A DNA stretch of 64,000 bases. It comes from Dehalococcoidia bacterium (GTDB lineage Bacteria; Chloroflexota; Dehalococcoidia; Bin125). Below are positions 18,127-26,811 of this stretch, piece after piece. The notes under the pieces were generated by a model that was not told where the DNA came from, made no database searches, and worked only from the letters and a program-made list of their open reading frames with translations. The stretch covers positions 62,001 through 126,000 of the forward strand of contig JAJEJC010000006.1 of NCBI GenBank assembly GCA_022828105.1, in the 5' to 3' direction. Within the stretch, counting starts at the first letter, position 1; every line of letters starts with the position of its first letter. Both the position numbers and the translations under genes were made by a program.

Positions 18127-19428
18127 ATGCCTGGTGCGCTCGATGGAATCAAGGTGCTTGAGGTGACGCAGATCATCGCCGGGCCGATGTGCGGAGTGAT
18201 GCTCTCCGACATGGGCGCGGACGTGATCAAGATTGAGTCGGCCGCCGGCGACGGGATGCGGCTGCTCGGCCAGTTCGCGCCGCACGAGAGCAAGGGCTAC
18301 CACGTCTTCAATCGCGGTAAGCGGGGCATGGTCCTCAACCTGCAGCATCCCGACGGACAGGCCGTGGTCCATCGAATGATACCCGAGATGGACGTGTTTC
18401 TGATCAACGCGCGGCCAGGCGTGCCGCAGCGGTTGGGCATCGACTACGACAGCCTGCGTTCACTCAATCCGTCGCTGATCTACCTGGAGAACACCGCCTA
18501 CGGACCGAGCGGGCCGTCGGCGCACCGTGCCGGCGCAGACATCATCGCCCAGGCCTACTCGGGACTGATGGCCGGCGACGAGAAAGTCGACGAACACGGC
18601 GGACCCGACCTGATCACGGCGACTACGCCGGCCGACTTCGCCGCCGCCATGACCAGCTCGATCGCAGTCTGCGCGGCGCTCTTCCACCGCGAGCGGACAG
18701 GCGAGGGCCAGAAGATCGACACCTCGCTGCTGGCCGGGGCGATGATGCTGCAGAACGCCTTCGCCTCGCGCTTGCCGGTCTCCGACGCGATCATGCTGCA
18801 ACCGGTCCTGGACGGCCTCGCGGCCGTGCGCGAGCGCGGCGGCTCCTATCGCGAGATGCTGGCCGCCAAGGGCGGCATCCGCGCGCTCGTCGGCGGCGCG
18901 TTCCTCCTCTACTACGGCGGCTACCAGACCTCCGACGGCGCGATCATGCTGGGTTGCGTCACACCCTCGAATCGCAACCAGGTCCGTAACGCGCTTGGAC
19001 TTGGACCCGACGACGATCCCACCGATAGCGGCGACTTCAACGCGATGGCCGAGGACTCCGCTGAGATCGTGGCCAGGGTGCGCGCGCTGATCAGTGAGCG
19101 CTTCGCCGCCGACACAACCGAGAACTGGGTCGCGAAGCTCGATCAGGCCGGCGCGCCCGCCGCACAGGTCAACATGCCCGAGGAGATGGTCGACGATCCG
19201 CAGGTGCGGGCGCTCGGCATCATGGTCGACCTGGAGCATCCAATCACCGGTCCCGAGACGATGGTCGGTCCGCCCTTCGACATGTCGGCCACGCCGACCG
19301 CTGCGCGCGGATCCTCGCCGCCGCTCGACGGAGACACCGACGAGGTGCTGGCCCAGTACGGCTACAGCGCAGAAGGGATTGCGTCGCTACGGGCGTCGGG
19401 CGCGGCGGGACTGCCCGCTCAGAGCTAA
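18127..19428 (+). CDS. CaiB/BaiF family III CoA-transferase, tandem copy 2
   Basis: 433 residues, colinear with copies 1 and 3. GIKVLEVTQIIAGPMCGVML, GADVIKIESAAGDG and FNRGKRGMVLNLQ are shared blocks; the catalytic aspartate is Asp170 in TTPADFAAAM. The C-terminal domain GAFLLYYGGYQTSDGAIMLG is nearly identical in copy 3. AAGGAG precedes the ATG. The gene follows copy 1 by 44 bases and is followed by copy 3 after 18 bases, so all three are probably one transcript. Whether the copies form heteromers or have split substrate ranges is not shown by sequence. Confidence 0.92.
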   Translation: MPGALDGIKVLEVTQIIAGPMCGVMLSDMGADVIKIESAAGDGMRLLGQFAPHESKGYHVFNRGKRGMVLNLQHPDGQAVVHRMIPEMDVFLINARPGVPQRLGIDYDSLRSLNPSLIYLENTAYGPSGPSAHRAGADIIAQAYSGLMAGDEKVDEHGGPDLITATTPADFAAAMTSSIAVCAALFHRERTGEGQKIDTSLLAGAMMLQNAFASRLPVSDAIMLQPVLDGLAAVRERGGSYREMLAAKGGIRALVGGAFLLYYGGYQTSDGAIMLGCVTPSNRNQVRNALGLGPDDDPTDSGDFNAMAEDSAEIVARVRALISERFAADTTENWVAKLDQAGAPAAQVNMPEEMVDDPQVRALGIMVDLEHPITGPETMVGPPFDMSATPTAARGSSPPLDGDTDEVLAQYGYSAEGIASLRASGAAGLPAQS

Positions 19429-19446
19429 GAACCCCAGGAGCCTGCG

Positions 19447-20745
19447 ATGCCCGGACCGCTCGACGGGATTCGAGTCCTCGAACTGACCCAGATCATCGCC
19501 GGACCGATGTGCGGGGTGATGCTCTCCGACTTCGGCGCCGACGTGGTCAAGATCGAGTCGCCCCTGGGCGATGGCATACGCGTGATCGGGCAGTTCGCGC
19601 CGAATGAGTCGAAGGGTTACCACGTCTTCAACCGAGGCAAGCGCGGCATCGTGCTGAACTTGCAGACTTCGGAGGGACGTTCGGTGATTCACCGCCTGAT
19701 CCGCGACTTCGATGTCTTCTTGATCAACGCCCGACCCGGTGTGGCCGAACGGTTGGGCATCGACTACGAAACGCTGAGCGCCCACAACCAACGCTTGATC
19801 TACCTCGACAACACCGCCTTCGGCCCTGAAGGTCCCTCAGCCGGCCGCGCCGGCGCCGACATCATCGCGCAGGCCTACTCCGGACTCATGGTCGGCGACG
19901 GCAAGGTGGACGCGCAGGGCAACCCCACGTTGATCACCGCCACCACACCCGCCGACTTCGGCGCAGCCTTCACCGGAGCTGCCGCCGTCTGCGCTGCGCT
20001 GTTTCATCGCGAGCGCAGCGGTCGCGGCCAGCTCATCGAAACCTCGCTGCTCGGCGCGGCCTTGACCATGCAGACCTCCATCGCCTCGCGCCAGCCGGTC
20101 AGCGATGCGATCCTCGTACAGCCCTCCCGGGACGCGATGTATGACGTGCGCGCACGCGGAGGTTCGTATCGCGAGTTGATCGAGGCACGCAGCGGAATAC
20201 GCTCGCTCACCGGCTCCGCATATCTGCTCTACTACGGCGGCTATCAGACCGCCGACGGCGCAATCATGTTGGGCTGCGTCACACCGACGAATCGACAGCA
20301 GGTTCGCAACGCCATCGGACTGACCAATGCCGATGATGCGACCGACGCGCCGGGATTCAATCCGCTCGATCCGGGCGCTGCGTCGGTGGTGGAACATGCC
20401 CAGCGCAACATCGCCGATCGATTCCGCAGCAACACGACTGAGCACTGGTTGAACAGGCTCGACGCCGCCGGCGCGCCGGCCTCGCAGGTCAACACGCCGG
20501 AGGACATCCTCGACGACCCGCAAGTACAAGCCATCGGCGCTCCTCTGCAGCTGGATCATCCGCTGACCGGTCCGGAGACACTGATCGGCCCCACGATCCG
20601 GATGTCCGACTCGCCCGTCGAGGCGCAAGGTCCGTCACCCGTACTTGACGCCGACACGGACGATGTTCTGCGCGAACACGGCTACGACGATGACGAGATC
20701 GCCGCGCTGCGCGCATCGGGCGCCGTCGGGATCGGCAGCGCGTAG
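19447..20745 (+). CDS. CaiB/BaiF family III CoA-transferase, tandem copy 3
   Basis: 432 residues. It begins GIRVLELTQIIAGPMCGVML with GADVVKIESPLGDG and retains Asp170 in TTPADFGAAF, so it should be catalytically competent. Blocks FLINARPGV, RLGIDY, AGADIIAQAYSGLM and LLYYGGYQT are shared with copy 2, indicating a recent duplication relative to copy 1. CAGGAG precedes the ATG. The downstream cytochrome gene is convergent, which marks the end of the three-gene unit. Confidence 0.92.
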   Translation: MPGPLDGIRVLELTQIIAGPMCGVMLSDFGADVVKIESPLGDGIRVIGQFAPNESKGYHVFNRGKRGIVLNLQTSEGRSVIHRLIRDFDVFLINARPGVAERLGIDYETLSAHNQRLIYLDNTAFGPEGPSAGRAGADIIAQAYSGLMVGDGKVDAQGNPTLITATTPADFGAAFTGAAAVCAALFHRERSGRGQLIETSLLGAALTMQTSIASRQPVSDAILVQPSRDAMYDVRARGGSYRELIEARSGIRSLTGSAYLLYYGGYQTADGAIMLGCVTPTNRQQVRNAIGLTNADDATDAPGFNPLDPGAASVVEHAQRNIADRFRSNTTEHWLNRLDAAGAPASQVNTPEDILDDPQVQAIGAPLQLDHPLTGPETLIGPTIRMSDSPVEAQGPSPVLDADTDDVLREHGYDDDEIAALRASGAVGIGSA

Positions 20746-20769
20746 GTTTGCGCCGGCCCGACGCTCTGC

Positions 20770-21276
20770 TCATTTGCCCGCCGGAGGGTAGGGATCGTTC
20801 AGGCTGAACTCTCGTTGGGTGTCGAGGATCGAGATGCCGTCGACCTCCTTGCCCTCCCAGAGCGTCTTCACATACTCCAGCACCGCGATAATCTCCCCAT
20901 GCGTGAGCTCGTCCTTGAAGGCGGGCATGTTGCTGCCAAAGCCGAGGCCGAGTCCGCCCTCACTGACAATGCCGTAGAGCACATTGTCGGAGTGATGCCA
21001 GGTGTGGCCGTCGCCGTCCAGCGGAGGCGGCGGCAGGCGGCCGTCGTCGCCGCGCACCATCCAGTTGTCGGCGCCTTCGCCGTCGGCCCCGTGGCAGGAC
21101 GCGCAGGTCATGGCGAAGATCTGCTCGCCGTTGCGCGGTCCCGAGTCCACGCGTGCCGCCCCGCCCAGGTCAGGCTGTCCCTGCTGCACAGCTTCCTCGG
21201 TCGCGCAGCCCGCCGCCGCGAGGATTGCTGCGGCGGCCAGGATGCTCAAGTGCCAGGGGCGGAGGGCGAACTTCAT
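20770..21276 (-). CDS. Cytochrome c family lipoprotein
   Basis: 168 residues. A signal peptide (hydrophobic residues 10-22) ends in the lipobox LAAAGC, so Cys24 is likely lipidated and the protein anchored outside the membrane. CASCHG places the haem-attachment motif CxxCH at Cys58-His62, and GSNMPAFKDEL near residue 120 offers the distal Met ligand. The rest (GEIIAVLEYVKTLWEG) is the C-terminal helix of a class I cytochrome c. It probably carries electrons in respiration. The frame is open far upstream, but only as antisense of the aminotransferase; the ATG at 21276 precedes the signal peptide directly. Confidence 0.88.
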   Translation of the reverse strand: MKFALRPWHLSILAAAAILAAAGCATEEAVQQGQPDLGGAARVDSGPRNGEQIFAMTCASCHGADGEGADNWMVRGDDGRLPPPPLDGDGHTWHHSDNVLYGIVSEGGLGLGFGSNMPAFKDELTHGEIIAVLEYVKTLWEGKEVDGISILDTQREFSLNDPYPPAGK

Positions 21277-21354
21277 CGGCCGGATCGCATTGGGCCAGGA
21301 CGGCTGGGCGGATAGGCTCACGGTAACCAGAACAGCAGGAACAGGAGCCAGGAG

Positions 21355-22527
21355 ATGGTCTCTCCAACCAGCGCCGCGCAGAATCTGGGCACGGAAACCG
21401 CGTTCGAGGTCCTGGCCAGGGCGAATCGACTCGCCGCCGAGGGACGTTCGATCATCAACCTTGGCATCGGACAGCCCGACTTCGCCACGCCTGGCAACAT
21501 CGTCCAGGCCGGCGAGCAGGCGCTCGCTGACGGCAAGCACGGCTACACGCCGGCCGCCGGCATTCCCGAGCTGCGAGAAGCGGTCGCCCGCGACCTGCAG
21601 CGTCGGCACGGCGCAGAGGTCGATCCCGATTCGGTCCTGATCACGCCCGGCGCCAAGCCGGTCATGTTCTTTGCAGCGCTGCTGATGGGCGAGCCAGGCG
21701 CGGAAATCATGTACCCCAACCCGGGTTTCCCGATCTACGAGTCCGTGATCCGCTTTTCCGGCGCGACGCCGGTGCCGATCGAGCTGCACGAGGCCGACGG
21801 CTTCACCTTTGATCCTGACCAGGTGCTGAGCCAGATCAACGAACGCACGCGGCTGATCATCCTCAACAGTCCCGCCAATCCGACCGGCGGCGTCTACTCC
21901 CGCGAACAGATCGAGCGATTGGTCGAGGGACTGGAGCAATGGCCGGATATCGTCATCCTCAGCGATGAGATCTACTCCCGCATCCTTTACGAAGGCCTGG
22001 AGCACACCTCCTGGCTCAACTACCCGCAGCTCCGTGACCGACTGATTGTGCTCGACGGCTGGAGCAAGACCTACGCAATGACCGGCTGGCGGCTGGGCTT
22101 CGGCGTCTTCCCGCCCGACCTCTTCCCTTTCGCAGAGCGTCTCGCGATCAACAGCTATTCCTGTCCCAACGCCGCGACCCAGTACGCCGCCGTCGAGGCG
22201 CTGGACGGCCCGCAGGAGGCGGTCGAAATCATGACTTCCGCCTTCGACGAACGACGGCGGGTGATCGTCCGCGAACTCAACGATGTGCCGGGCGTCAGTT
22301 GCGTCAACCCGCTCGGCGCGTTTTACGCCTTCCCCAACATCTCCGCAACCGGCATCGACGCGCGCACCATGCAGGAGCGCCTGCTGGATGAGGCCGGGCT
22401 GGCCGTGATCGCCGGGACCAGCTTCGGACATCTCGGCGAGGGCTACCTGCGCTTCAGCTACGCCGCCTCGTTGGAGGAGATCGTCGAGGGCGTCGACCGA
22501 ATGCGTACCCTGTTGGCCAACAGCTAA
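21355..22527 (+). CDS. Pyridoxal-phosphate aminotransferase (aspartate aminotransferase-like)
   Basis: 390 residues of fold type I, class I/II aminotransferases. NLGIGQPDFATP near residue 34 and YTPAAGIPELREAVA near 64 are typical of the AspC/AAT subgroup Ib. NSPANPTGGVY near 172 contains the Asn that contacts the PLP oxygen; SDEIY follows. LDGWSKTYAMTGWRLGF carries the Schiff-base lysine at about 238, and FSYAAS near 367 supplies the carboxylate-binding arginine region. It likely transfers amino groups from an aromatic, branched-chain or acidic amino acid to 2-oxoglutarate. GGAG occurs before the ATG. It is divergent from the cytochrome gene. Confidence 0.9.
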   Translation: MVSPTSAAQNLGTETAFEVLARANRLAAEGRSIINLGIGQPDFATPGNIVQAGEQALADGKHGYTPAAGIPELREAVARDLQRRHGAEVDPDSVLITPGAKPVMFFAALLMGEPGAEIMYPNPGFPIYESVIRFSGATPVPIELHEADGFTFDPDQVLSQINERTRLIILNSPANPTGGVYSREQIERLVEGLEQWPDIVILSDEIYSRILYEGLEHTSWLNYPQLRDRLIVLDGWSKTYAMTGWRLGFGVFPPDLFPFAERLAINSYSCPNAATQYAAVEALDGPQEAVEIMTSAFDERRRVIVRELNDVPGVSCVNPLGAFYAFPNISATGIDARTMQERLLDEAGLAVIAGTSFGHLGEGYLRFSYAASLEEIVEGVDRMRTLLANS

Positions 22528-22540
22528 CCCAACCAAGTCG

Positions 22541-22575
22541 TCCCCGCGCAAGCGGGGACCCCCGCATAGGCGGGG
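22541..22575. repeat. Intergenic double hairpin, family 2, copy b
   Basis: TCCCCGC-GCAA-GCGGGGA (22541-22558) is followed at once by CCCCGC-ATAG-GCGGGG (22560-22575). It is preceded by AAGTCG, like the hairpin at 9181-9198. It lies between the aminotransferase stop and the OsmC-family start. No poly-T tract follows. Confidence 0.6.
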
Positions 22576-22600
22576 ACCGCTCGCTGCAATGGAGGAGCAG

Positions 22601-23071
22601 ATGCCCCGCTTCGAGTACATCTCACGCAACAAGCTCGAACTCAAGGACGGCTTCCGCCACGCGACCCTCGGCGATGTGCCCGAGCCGGTCGTCTACGGCG
22701 TGCAGGGCAAGCTCAAGGAGCACTACGGCGTGCCCGCGGACGCCCCGCCGATGACCGCAACCCTCGACCACATCGTCGCCGCGGTCGGCGGTTGAATGTA
22801 TGGCACCCTCGCGCGGGCGTTGTCCGTGCGCAAGGTCGAGTTCGACCCCAACACCTACAAGGCCGATGTCCTGGGCACGATCGAGGGCGAAGACAACCAG
22901 ACCATCCGGATCACGAAGATCCACGTGGTCTTCCACATCCCGGGCATCGCCGACGATCAGCGCGCTGCCGCCGAACGCGCCGTCAAGTTCCACGCGCCTG
23001 GCTGTCCCGCCCATGAGAGCGTCAAGGACGCGATCGAGATCACCTGGGAAGCCGACTACGGAGACAACTAG
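22601..23071 (+). CDS. OsmC-family peroxidase-like protein with in-frame UGA (candidate selenoprotein)
   Basis: Read through TGA at 22793-22795, the frame gives 156 residues, a normal OsmC-family length. The two halves match one OsmC protein: TATLDHIVAAVGG, then the UGA as residue 65, then MYGTLARAL, and VKFHAPGCPAHES with Cys135. In known OsmC/Ohr proteins the first cysteine sits exactly after this AA-GG block (as in GGC) and the second in a xxCP motif; UGA replaces the first. Nothing else disrupts the frame. The ATG at 22601 has GGAGGAG just upstream and is preferred over the ATG at 22589. Expected role: thiol/selenol reduction of organic peroxides. Alternatives are a nonsense mutation or sequencing error of TGC/TGT. 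No selenocysteine machinery is in the window. Confidence 0.7.
22796..22831 (+). promoter_or_regulatory. Candidate bacterial SECIS-like hairpin after the UGA
   Basis: GCGC at 22811-22814 can pair with GCGC at 22828-22831, and GG at 22815-22816 with CC at 22824-22825. A two-base bulge separates the pairs and the apical loop GCGTTGT carries unpaired G residues. The loop lies roughly 21-27 bases after the UGA, within the range known for bacterial SECIS elements. The stem is short and was folded by eye, so support is weak. Confidence 0.3.
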
Positions 23072-23313
23072 CCCTCGACCGGACGCCGCGAGTTCCAGAT
23101 CACGTCCTTGGGCATCGGCGCCGGTTGCGGCTGCGGCTCGACCGCGGGACGGTTGGCGACGTCGCCGGTGGTGATGTCGATGAAATCGTCCAGCACCACG
23201 GGCTTGCCGCCGATCGTGAAGCGGGCATTTGAGGAGATCGGGAAGTCCCGATCCGGCTCCTCGGCCTCGGCCTCACTCTCTTCGGCGGCTGCGTCCTGGT
23301 CTCGCTCCGACAT
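23068..23313 (-). CDS. Small acidic hypothetical protein
   Basis: 81 residues: an acidic low-complexity N-terminus rich in Glu/Asp/Ala (residues 2-22), then SSNARFTIGGKPVVLDDFIDITTGDV and a proline/glutamine-rich tail. I do not recognise a family. It converges on the OsmC-family gene with a 4-base overlap of stop codons and is divergent from the RibD-like gene. The ribosome site is weak. The ordered middle segment favours a real protein, but a spurious frame cannot be excluded. Confidence 0.45.
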   Translation of the reverse strand: MSERDQDAAAEESEAEAEEPDRDFPISSNARFTIGGKPVVLDDFIDITTGDVANRPAVEPQPQPAPMPKDVIWNSRRPVEG

Positions 23314-23335
23314 GACCGCAACCTAGCATGAGCCC

Positions 23336-24079
23336 ATGGACGCGCCTGAGCTTGACTACACCCGGCTAAGCTTCCCCGACCCGCCTGCGGAACGGCCGTT
23401 CGTCGCGATCAACATGGTCATGTCCGCCGACGGCCGGACCGTCGTGGACGGCACGGAACGGGGTTTGGGCTCCGACCTCGATCAGCGGCTGATGCGGGAA
23501 CTCCGCGTCCACTTCGATGTCGTCATGAACGGCGGCGCGACCTTCCGCGCCTCCGGCACGTCGGCGCGGCTCAACAATCCGAAGCTGGAACAGTGGCGCG
23601 TCGAGCGCGGCATGACGCCCTCGCCGATCGCGGCCGTGCTGACCCGCAGCGGCGACCTCCCGCCCGAGCGCCGCTTCTTCACCGACCACGGATTCGAGGC
23701 CGTCATCTACCTCTCCAGCGCCGCCCCGGACTCAGTCCGCCGCGAACTGGAGTCCAGGGGCCGCCCGGTCGTTGTCGTGCCCGAGGGCGCCGAAGCTCCC
23801 GCCGCGCTTGACCACATGAGACAAGAACTCGGGGCGACCCGCGCCCTCGTCGAAGGCGGCGCAACCCTCAACGGCGAACTCATCCGACGAGGCCTCGTGG
23901 ACGAGTACTTCCTCACGCTCACCCCGAGAATCACCGGCGGCGACACCGCCCACCCCGCCGTCCAATGGCCCGGCAAGCCAACGATGTCAGGTATCCGCCA
24001 ACTCAACCTGGTGCACGCAACCCCTGCGGCGACCGGCGAGATCCTCCTGCGGTATCGAGTCGAACGCGTCTCTGACTAA
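23336..24079 (+). CDS. RibD C-terminal / dihydrofolate reductase-like protein
   Basis: 247 residues. RPFVAINMVMSADGRTV near residue 20-37, GLGSDLDQRLMRELR and VVMNGGATFRASG (the RibD reductase substrate segment), then LVEGGATLNGELIRRGLVDEYFLTLTP near 180-205 make this the RibD C-terminal reductase family. In riboflavin synthesis such enzymes reduce the ribosyl group of the pyrimidine intermediate with NADPH; stand-alone members are also common with unknown substrates. No deaminase domain is attached and no other riboflavin gene is nearby, so a side role is quite possible. Confidence 0.85.
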   Translation: MDAPELDYTRLSFPDPPAERPFVAINMVMSADGRTVVDGTERGLGSDLDQRLMRELRVHFDVVMNGGATFRASGTSARLNNPKLEQWRVERGMTPSPIAAVLTRSGDLPPERRFFTDHGFEAVIYLSSAAPDSVRRELESRGRPVVVVPEGAEAPAALDHMRQELGATRALVEGGATLNGELIRRGLVDEYFLTLTPRITGGDTAHPAVQWPGKPTMSGIRQLNLVHATPAATGEILLRYRVERVSD

Positions 24080-25020
24080 CTTTCGCGCACCAGCTTGCTC
24101 AGCGAGTGCAGTTCGACGCCCAACGCCTTGCCTCGGATCGTGTTGCAGACCTCTCCGACGTAGACGGCGCCCGTTGAGTCAACGGCGATTCCGTGCGGGG
24201 CGATGAACTTGCCCGCTTCATCTCCCTCGTCGGGGTGACCGAGTAGGGCCAGGCGGTTGCCCGAGCGGTCGTAGATGCTGACCCGGTGGCCCAGGCCCGG
24301 CGCGCCCTGCATGCCGCCCATCTCGTTCAGCTCGCCGATGTAGATGTTGCCGTCCGGCGCGAGCGTGAGCCCGTCGGGACGGTGGATGTTGTTCCACATC
24401 GTCACGAACTGGCCCGACTCCGAGAAGACCTGCACGCGGTGCGCCTCGCGGTCGGCGATGTAGAGCAACCCGTCCTCGTCGATCGCGATATTGTGCGGAC
24501 GGATGAACTGCCCGGCGTCGATGCCCGGCGTGCCCCAGGTCTGCTGGTGGTTGCCGTCCGCGTCGAAGCGGTGGACGCAACTGTTGCCGTAGCCGTCGGT
24601 GACGAAGATGTCGCCGCTCTTCGGGCTGACCGCGGCGTGTGTGGGCCGATTGAACGGCTTGCCGCCCCATGCGGGCGCCGGGTTGTAGGGGTCGCCCAGC
24701 GTCTGCAGCAACTCGCCCTCGGGCGACCAGCGAGTGATCGTGTGCGTCCCGTCGTCGGCGCCCCAGACATCGCCCTCGGGACCGATCCAGATGCCGTGGG
24801 ACCGCTCCGTGAAGTTGCCCTGTCCCCAGCTTCCTTGCCACTTGCCGTCCGCGTCGAAGACCATGACGGGGTGATCGACGTTGCGGGTCAGCACAAACAC
24901 CGTGTCATTGGCGTCGACCGCGACTCCGGGGCATTCCACGAGGGTGACTCCGTCGGGAAGCTGCTCCCAGAGATCGAGCGCGGTGTAACTGAAGTTGCCG
25001 TCGGACAATCGCGCGGTCAT
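24076..25020 (-). CDS. NHL-repeat beta-propeller protein
   Basis: 314 residues with at least five NHL-type blades: GVAVDANDTVFVLTR, GIWIGPEGDVWGAD, HAAVSPKSGDIFVTDG, NIAIDEDGLLYIADR, GLTLAPDGNIYIGE and GIAVDSTGAVYVGE. Spacing of about 45-50 residues fits a six-bladed propeller resembling the peptidyl-alpha-hydroxyglycine lyase fold. No signal peptide is visible. Start ATG 25020 has AAGGAG seven bases upstream. It may be a lyase or lactonase-like enzyme, or a binding scaffold; the activity is not determined. It converges with the RibD-like gene, overlapping its stop by 4 bases. Confidence 0.83.
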   Translation of the reverse strand: MTARLSDGNFSYTALDLWEQLPDGVTLVECPGVAVDANDTVFVLTRNVDHPVMVFDADGKWQGSWGQGNFTERSHGIWIGPEGDVWGADDGTHTITRWSPEGELLQTLGDPYNPAPAWGGKPFNRPTHAAVSPKSGDIFVTDGYGNSCVHRFDADGNHQQTWGTPGIDAGQFIRPHNIAIDEDGLLYIADREAHRVQVFSESGQFVTMWNNIHRPDGLTLAPDGNIYIGELNEMGGMQGAPGLGHRVSIYDRSGNRLALLGHPDEGDEAGKFIAPHGIAVDSTGAVYVGEVCNTIRGKALGVELHSLSKLVRES

Positions 25021-25140
25021 CGTTATGCTCCTTGCGGTAAGGCGCTTATGTGACTGCGCCGCCGTCGCACTGCGCCTGAGTCTAACCGCGCAATACTCTG
25101 TCGTGAGTGGGCTCGCAGCGAGCCTCGCGGAGAGGATCCC

Positions 25141-26805
25141 GTGTCTGACGCCAGACCACTTGACGAGCTGTCGCAACAACTCGAAGCGGCCCCGCCGATC
25201 CAGTCGAGCATCGATGTCAACTCCGCGGAGTTCCGCGAGAACACGGCCTGGATGCAGGGCTTGGTCGGCGAGTTGCGCGAACGCGAATCGACGGTGCGGG
25301 CCGGCGGCGGTCCGCGCAGCGTCGAACGGCATCACGCCCGCGGCAAACTGCTCGCGCGCGAGCGGATCGAGCGGATGCTGGATCCGGACTCCCCGTTCCT
25401 CGAACTCTCGCCGCTCGCGGCCAATGGGATGTACGACGACGAGGCGCCCGGCGCGGGGATCGTCACCGGCATCGGTCGAGTCGCGGGACGCGAGATCATG
25501 GCAGTCGCCAACGACGCAACCGTGAAGGGCGGCAGCTACTACCCGATCACGGTCAAGAAGCACCTGCGCGCGCAGGAGATTGCCGCCCAGAACCGCCTGC
25601 CCTGCGTCTACCTGGTCGACTCGGGCGGCGCGTTCCTGCCGATGCAGGCGGACGTCTTTCCCGATCGCGACCACTTCGGCCGCATCTTCTACAACCAGGC
25701 GACGATGTCCGCAGCCGGCATCCCGCAGATCGCCGCGGTGATGGGATCATGCACCGCCGGCGGCGCGTATGTGCCGGCGATGTCGGACGAAGCGATCATC
25801 GTCGACGGCGTGGGGACTATCTTCCTCGGCGGCCCGCCGCTCGTCCGTGCGGCGACCGGCGAAGAGATCTCGGCCGAGGAACTCGGCGGCGGGCTCGTCC
25901 ACACGCAGGTTTCCGGCGTCGCCGACCATCTCGCTGAGGACGATGAACACGCGCTTGAACTGGTCCGCGCCGCGGTCGCCAACCTGGGCCGCGACTCCGC
26001 AACCGCCTGGCCCGTGACGCCGCCGGAGCAGGTTGAATCACCGCTCTACGACCCGGCCGAGATCTACGGGATCGTGCCCCAATCGACGCGCAAGCCGTTC
26101 GATGTCCGCGAAGTGATCGCCCGCTTCGTCGATGGGTCCCGCTTCCATGAGTTCAAGCCGTCGTACGGCTCGACATTGGTCTGCGGTTTCGCGCGGGTGA
26201 TGGGCCACCCGATCGGGATTGTCGCGAACAACGGCATTCTGTTCTCGGAGTCGGCGCTCAAGGGCGCGCACTTCATCCAGCTCTGCGCCAAGCGCGGCAC
26301 GCCGCTGATGTTTCTGCAGAACATCACCGGATTCATGGTCGGACGGCGATACGAACACGAAGGGATCGCCAAGCACGGCGCGAAGATGGTTACCGCCGTC
26401 GCCTGCGCCGAGGTGCCCAAGTTCTCAATTGTGCTGGGCGGCTCGTTCGGCGCGGGCAACTACGCCATGTGCGGCCGCGCCTATTCGCCGCGGCTGCTGT
26501 GGAGCTGGCCGAATGCGCGCGTGTCGGTGATGGGCGGCGAACAGGCTGCCAACGTGTTACTCACGATCCGTCAGGACGCGCTCGCCCGACAGGGCGAGAC
26601 GATGAGCGCCGACCAGCAACGAGAGTTCATGGCCCCGACGCTGGCCAAGTACGAAGAAGAAGGCGCGGCCTACTACGGCTCGGCCCGGATCTGGGATGAC
26701 GGCATCCTCGATCCGGCCGACACCAGGCAAGCGCTCGGCGTCGGTCTGGCGGCCGCTCGCAACGCGCCCGTGCCCGAGTCGCAGTTCGGCGTATTCCGAA
26801 TGTAG
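25141..26805 (+). CDS. Biotin-dependent acyl-CoA carboxylase, carboxyltransferase (beta) subunit
   Basis: 554 residues from a GTG start. The layout matches propionyl-/methylcrotonyl-CoA carboxylase beta subunits: [20 protein letters not shown] near residue 60, [18 protein letters not shown] near 158, [18 protein letters not shown] near 202, and the second carboxyltransferase half with [11 protein letters not shown] near 398 and [18 protein letters not shown] near 430. The PMQADVFPD motif is typical of methylcrotonyl-CoA carboxylase. It transfers CO2 from carboxybiotin to an acyl-CoA. The biotin carboxylase/carrier partner is probably the gene at 45361-47262, 20 kb away. Confidence 0.92.
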   Translation: MSDARPLDELSQQLEAAPPIQSSIDVNSAEFRENTAWMQGLVGELRERESTVRAGGGPRSVERHHARGKLLARERIERMLDPDSPFLELSPLAANGMYDDEAPGAGIVTGIGRVAGREIMAVANDATVKGGSYYPITVKKHLRAQEIAAQNRLPCVYLVDSGGAFLPMQADVFPDRDHFGRIFYNQATMSAAGIPQIAAVMGSCTAGGAYVPAMSDEAIIVDGVGTIFLGGPPLVRAATGEEISAEELGGGLVHTQVSGVADHLAEDDEHALELVRAAVANLGRDSATAWPVTPPEQVESPLYDPAEIYGIVPQSTRKPFDVREVIARFVDGSRFHEFKPSYGSTLVCGFARVMGHPIGIVANNGILFSESALKGAHFIQLCAKRGTPLMFLQNITGFMVGRRYEHEGIAKHGAKMVTAVACAEVPKFSIVLGGSFGAGNYAMCGRAYSPRLLWSWPNARVSVMGGEQAANVLLTIRQDALARQGETMSADQQREFMAPTLAKYEEEGAAYYGSARIWDDGILDPADTRQALGVGLAAARNAPVPESQFGVFRM

Positions 26806-26811
26806 CTCGCG

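Noticed and set aside
21277-22644. Upstream extension of the cytochrome frame to 624 residues
   Set aside because: The extension is antisense to the aminotransferase, and the lipoprotein signal starts at 21276.
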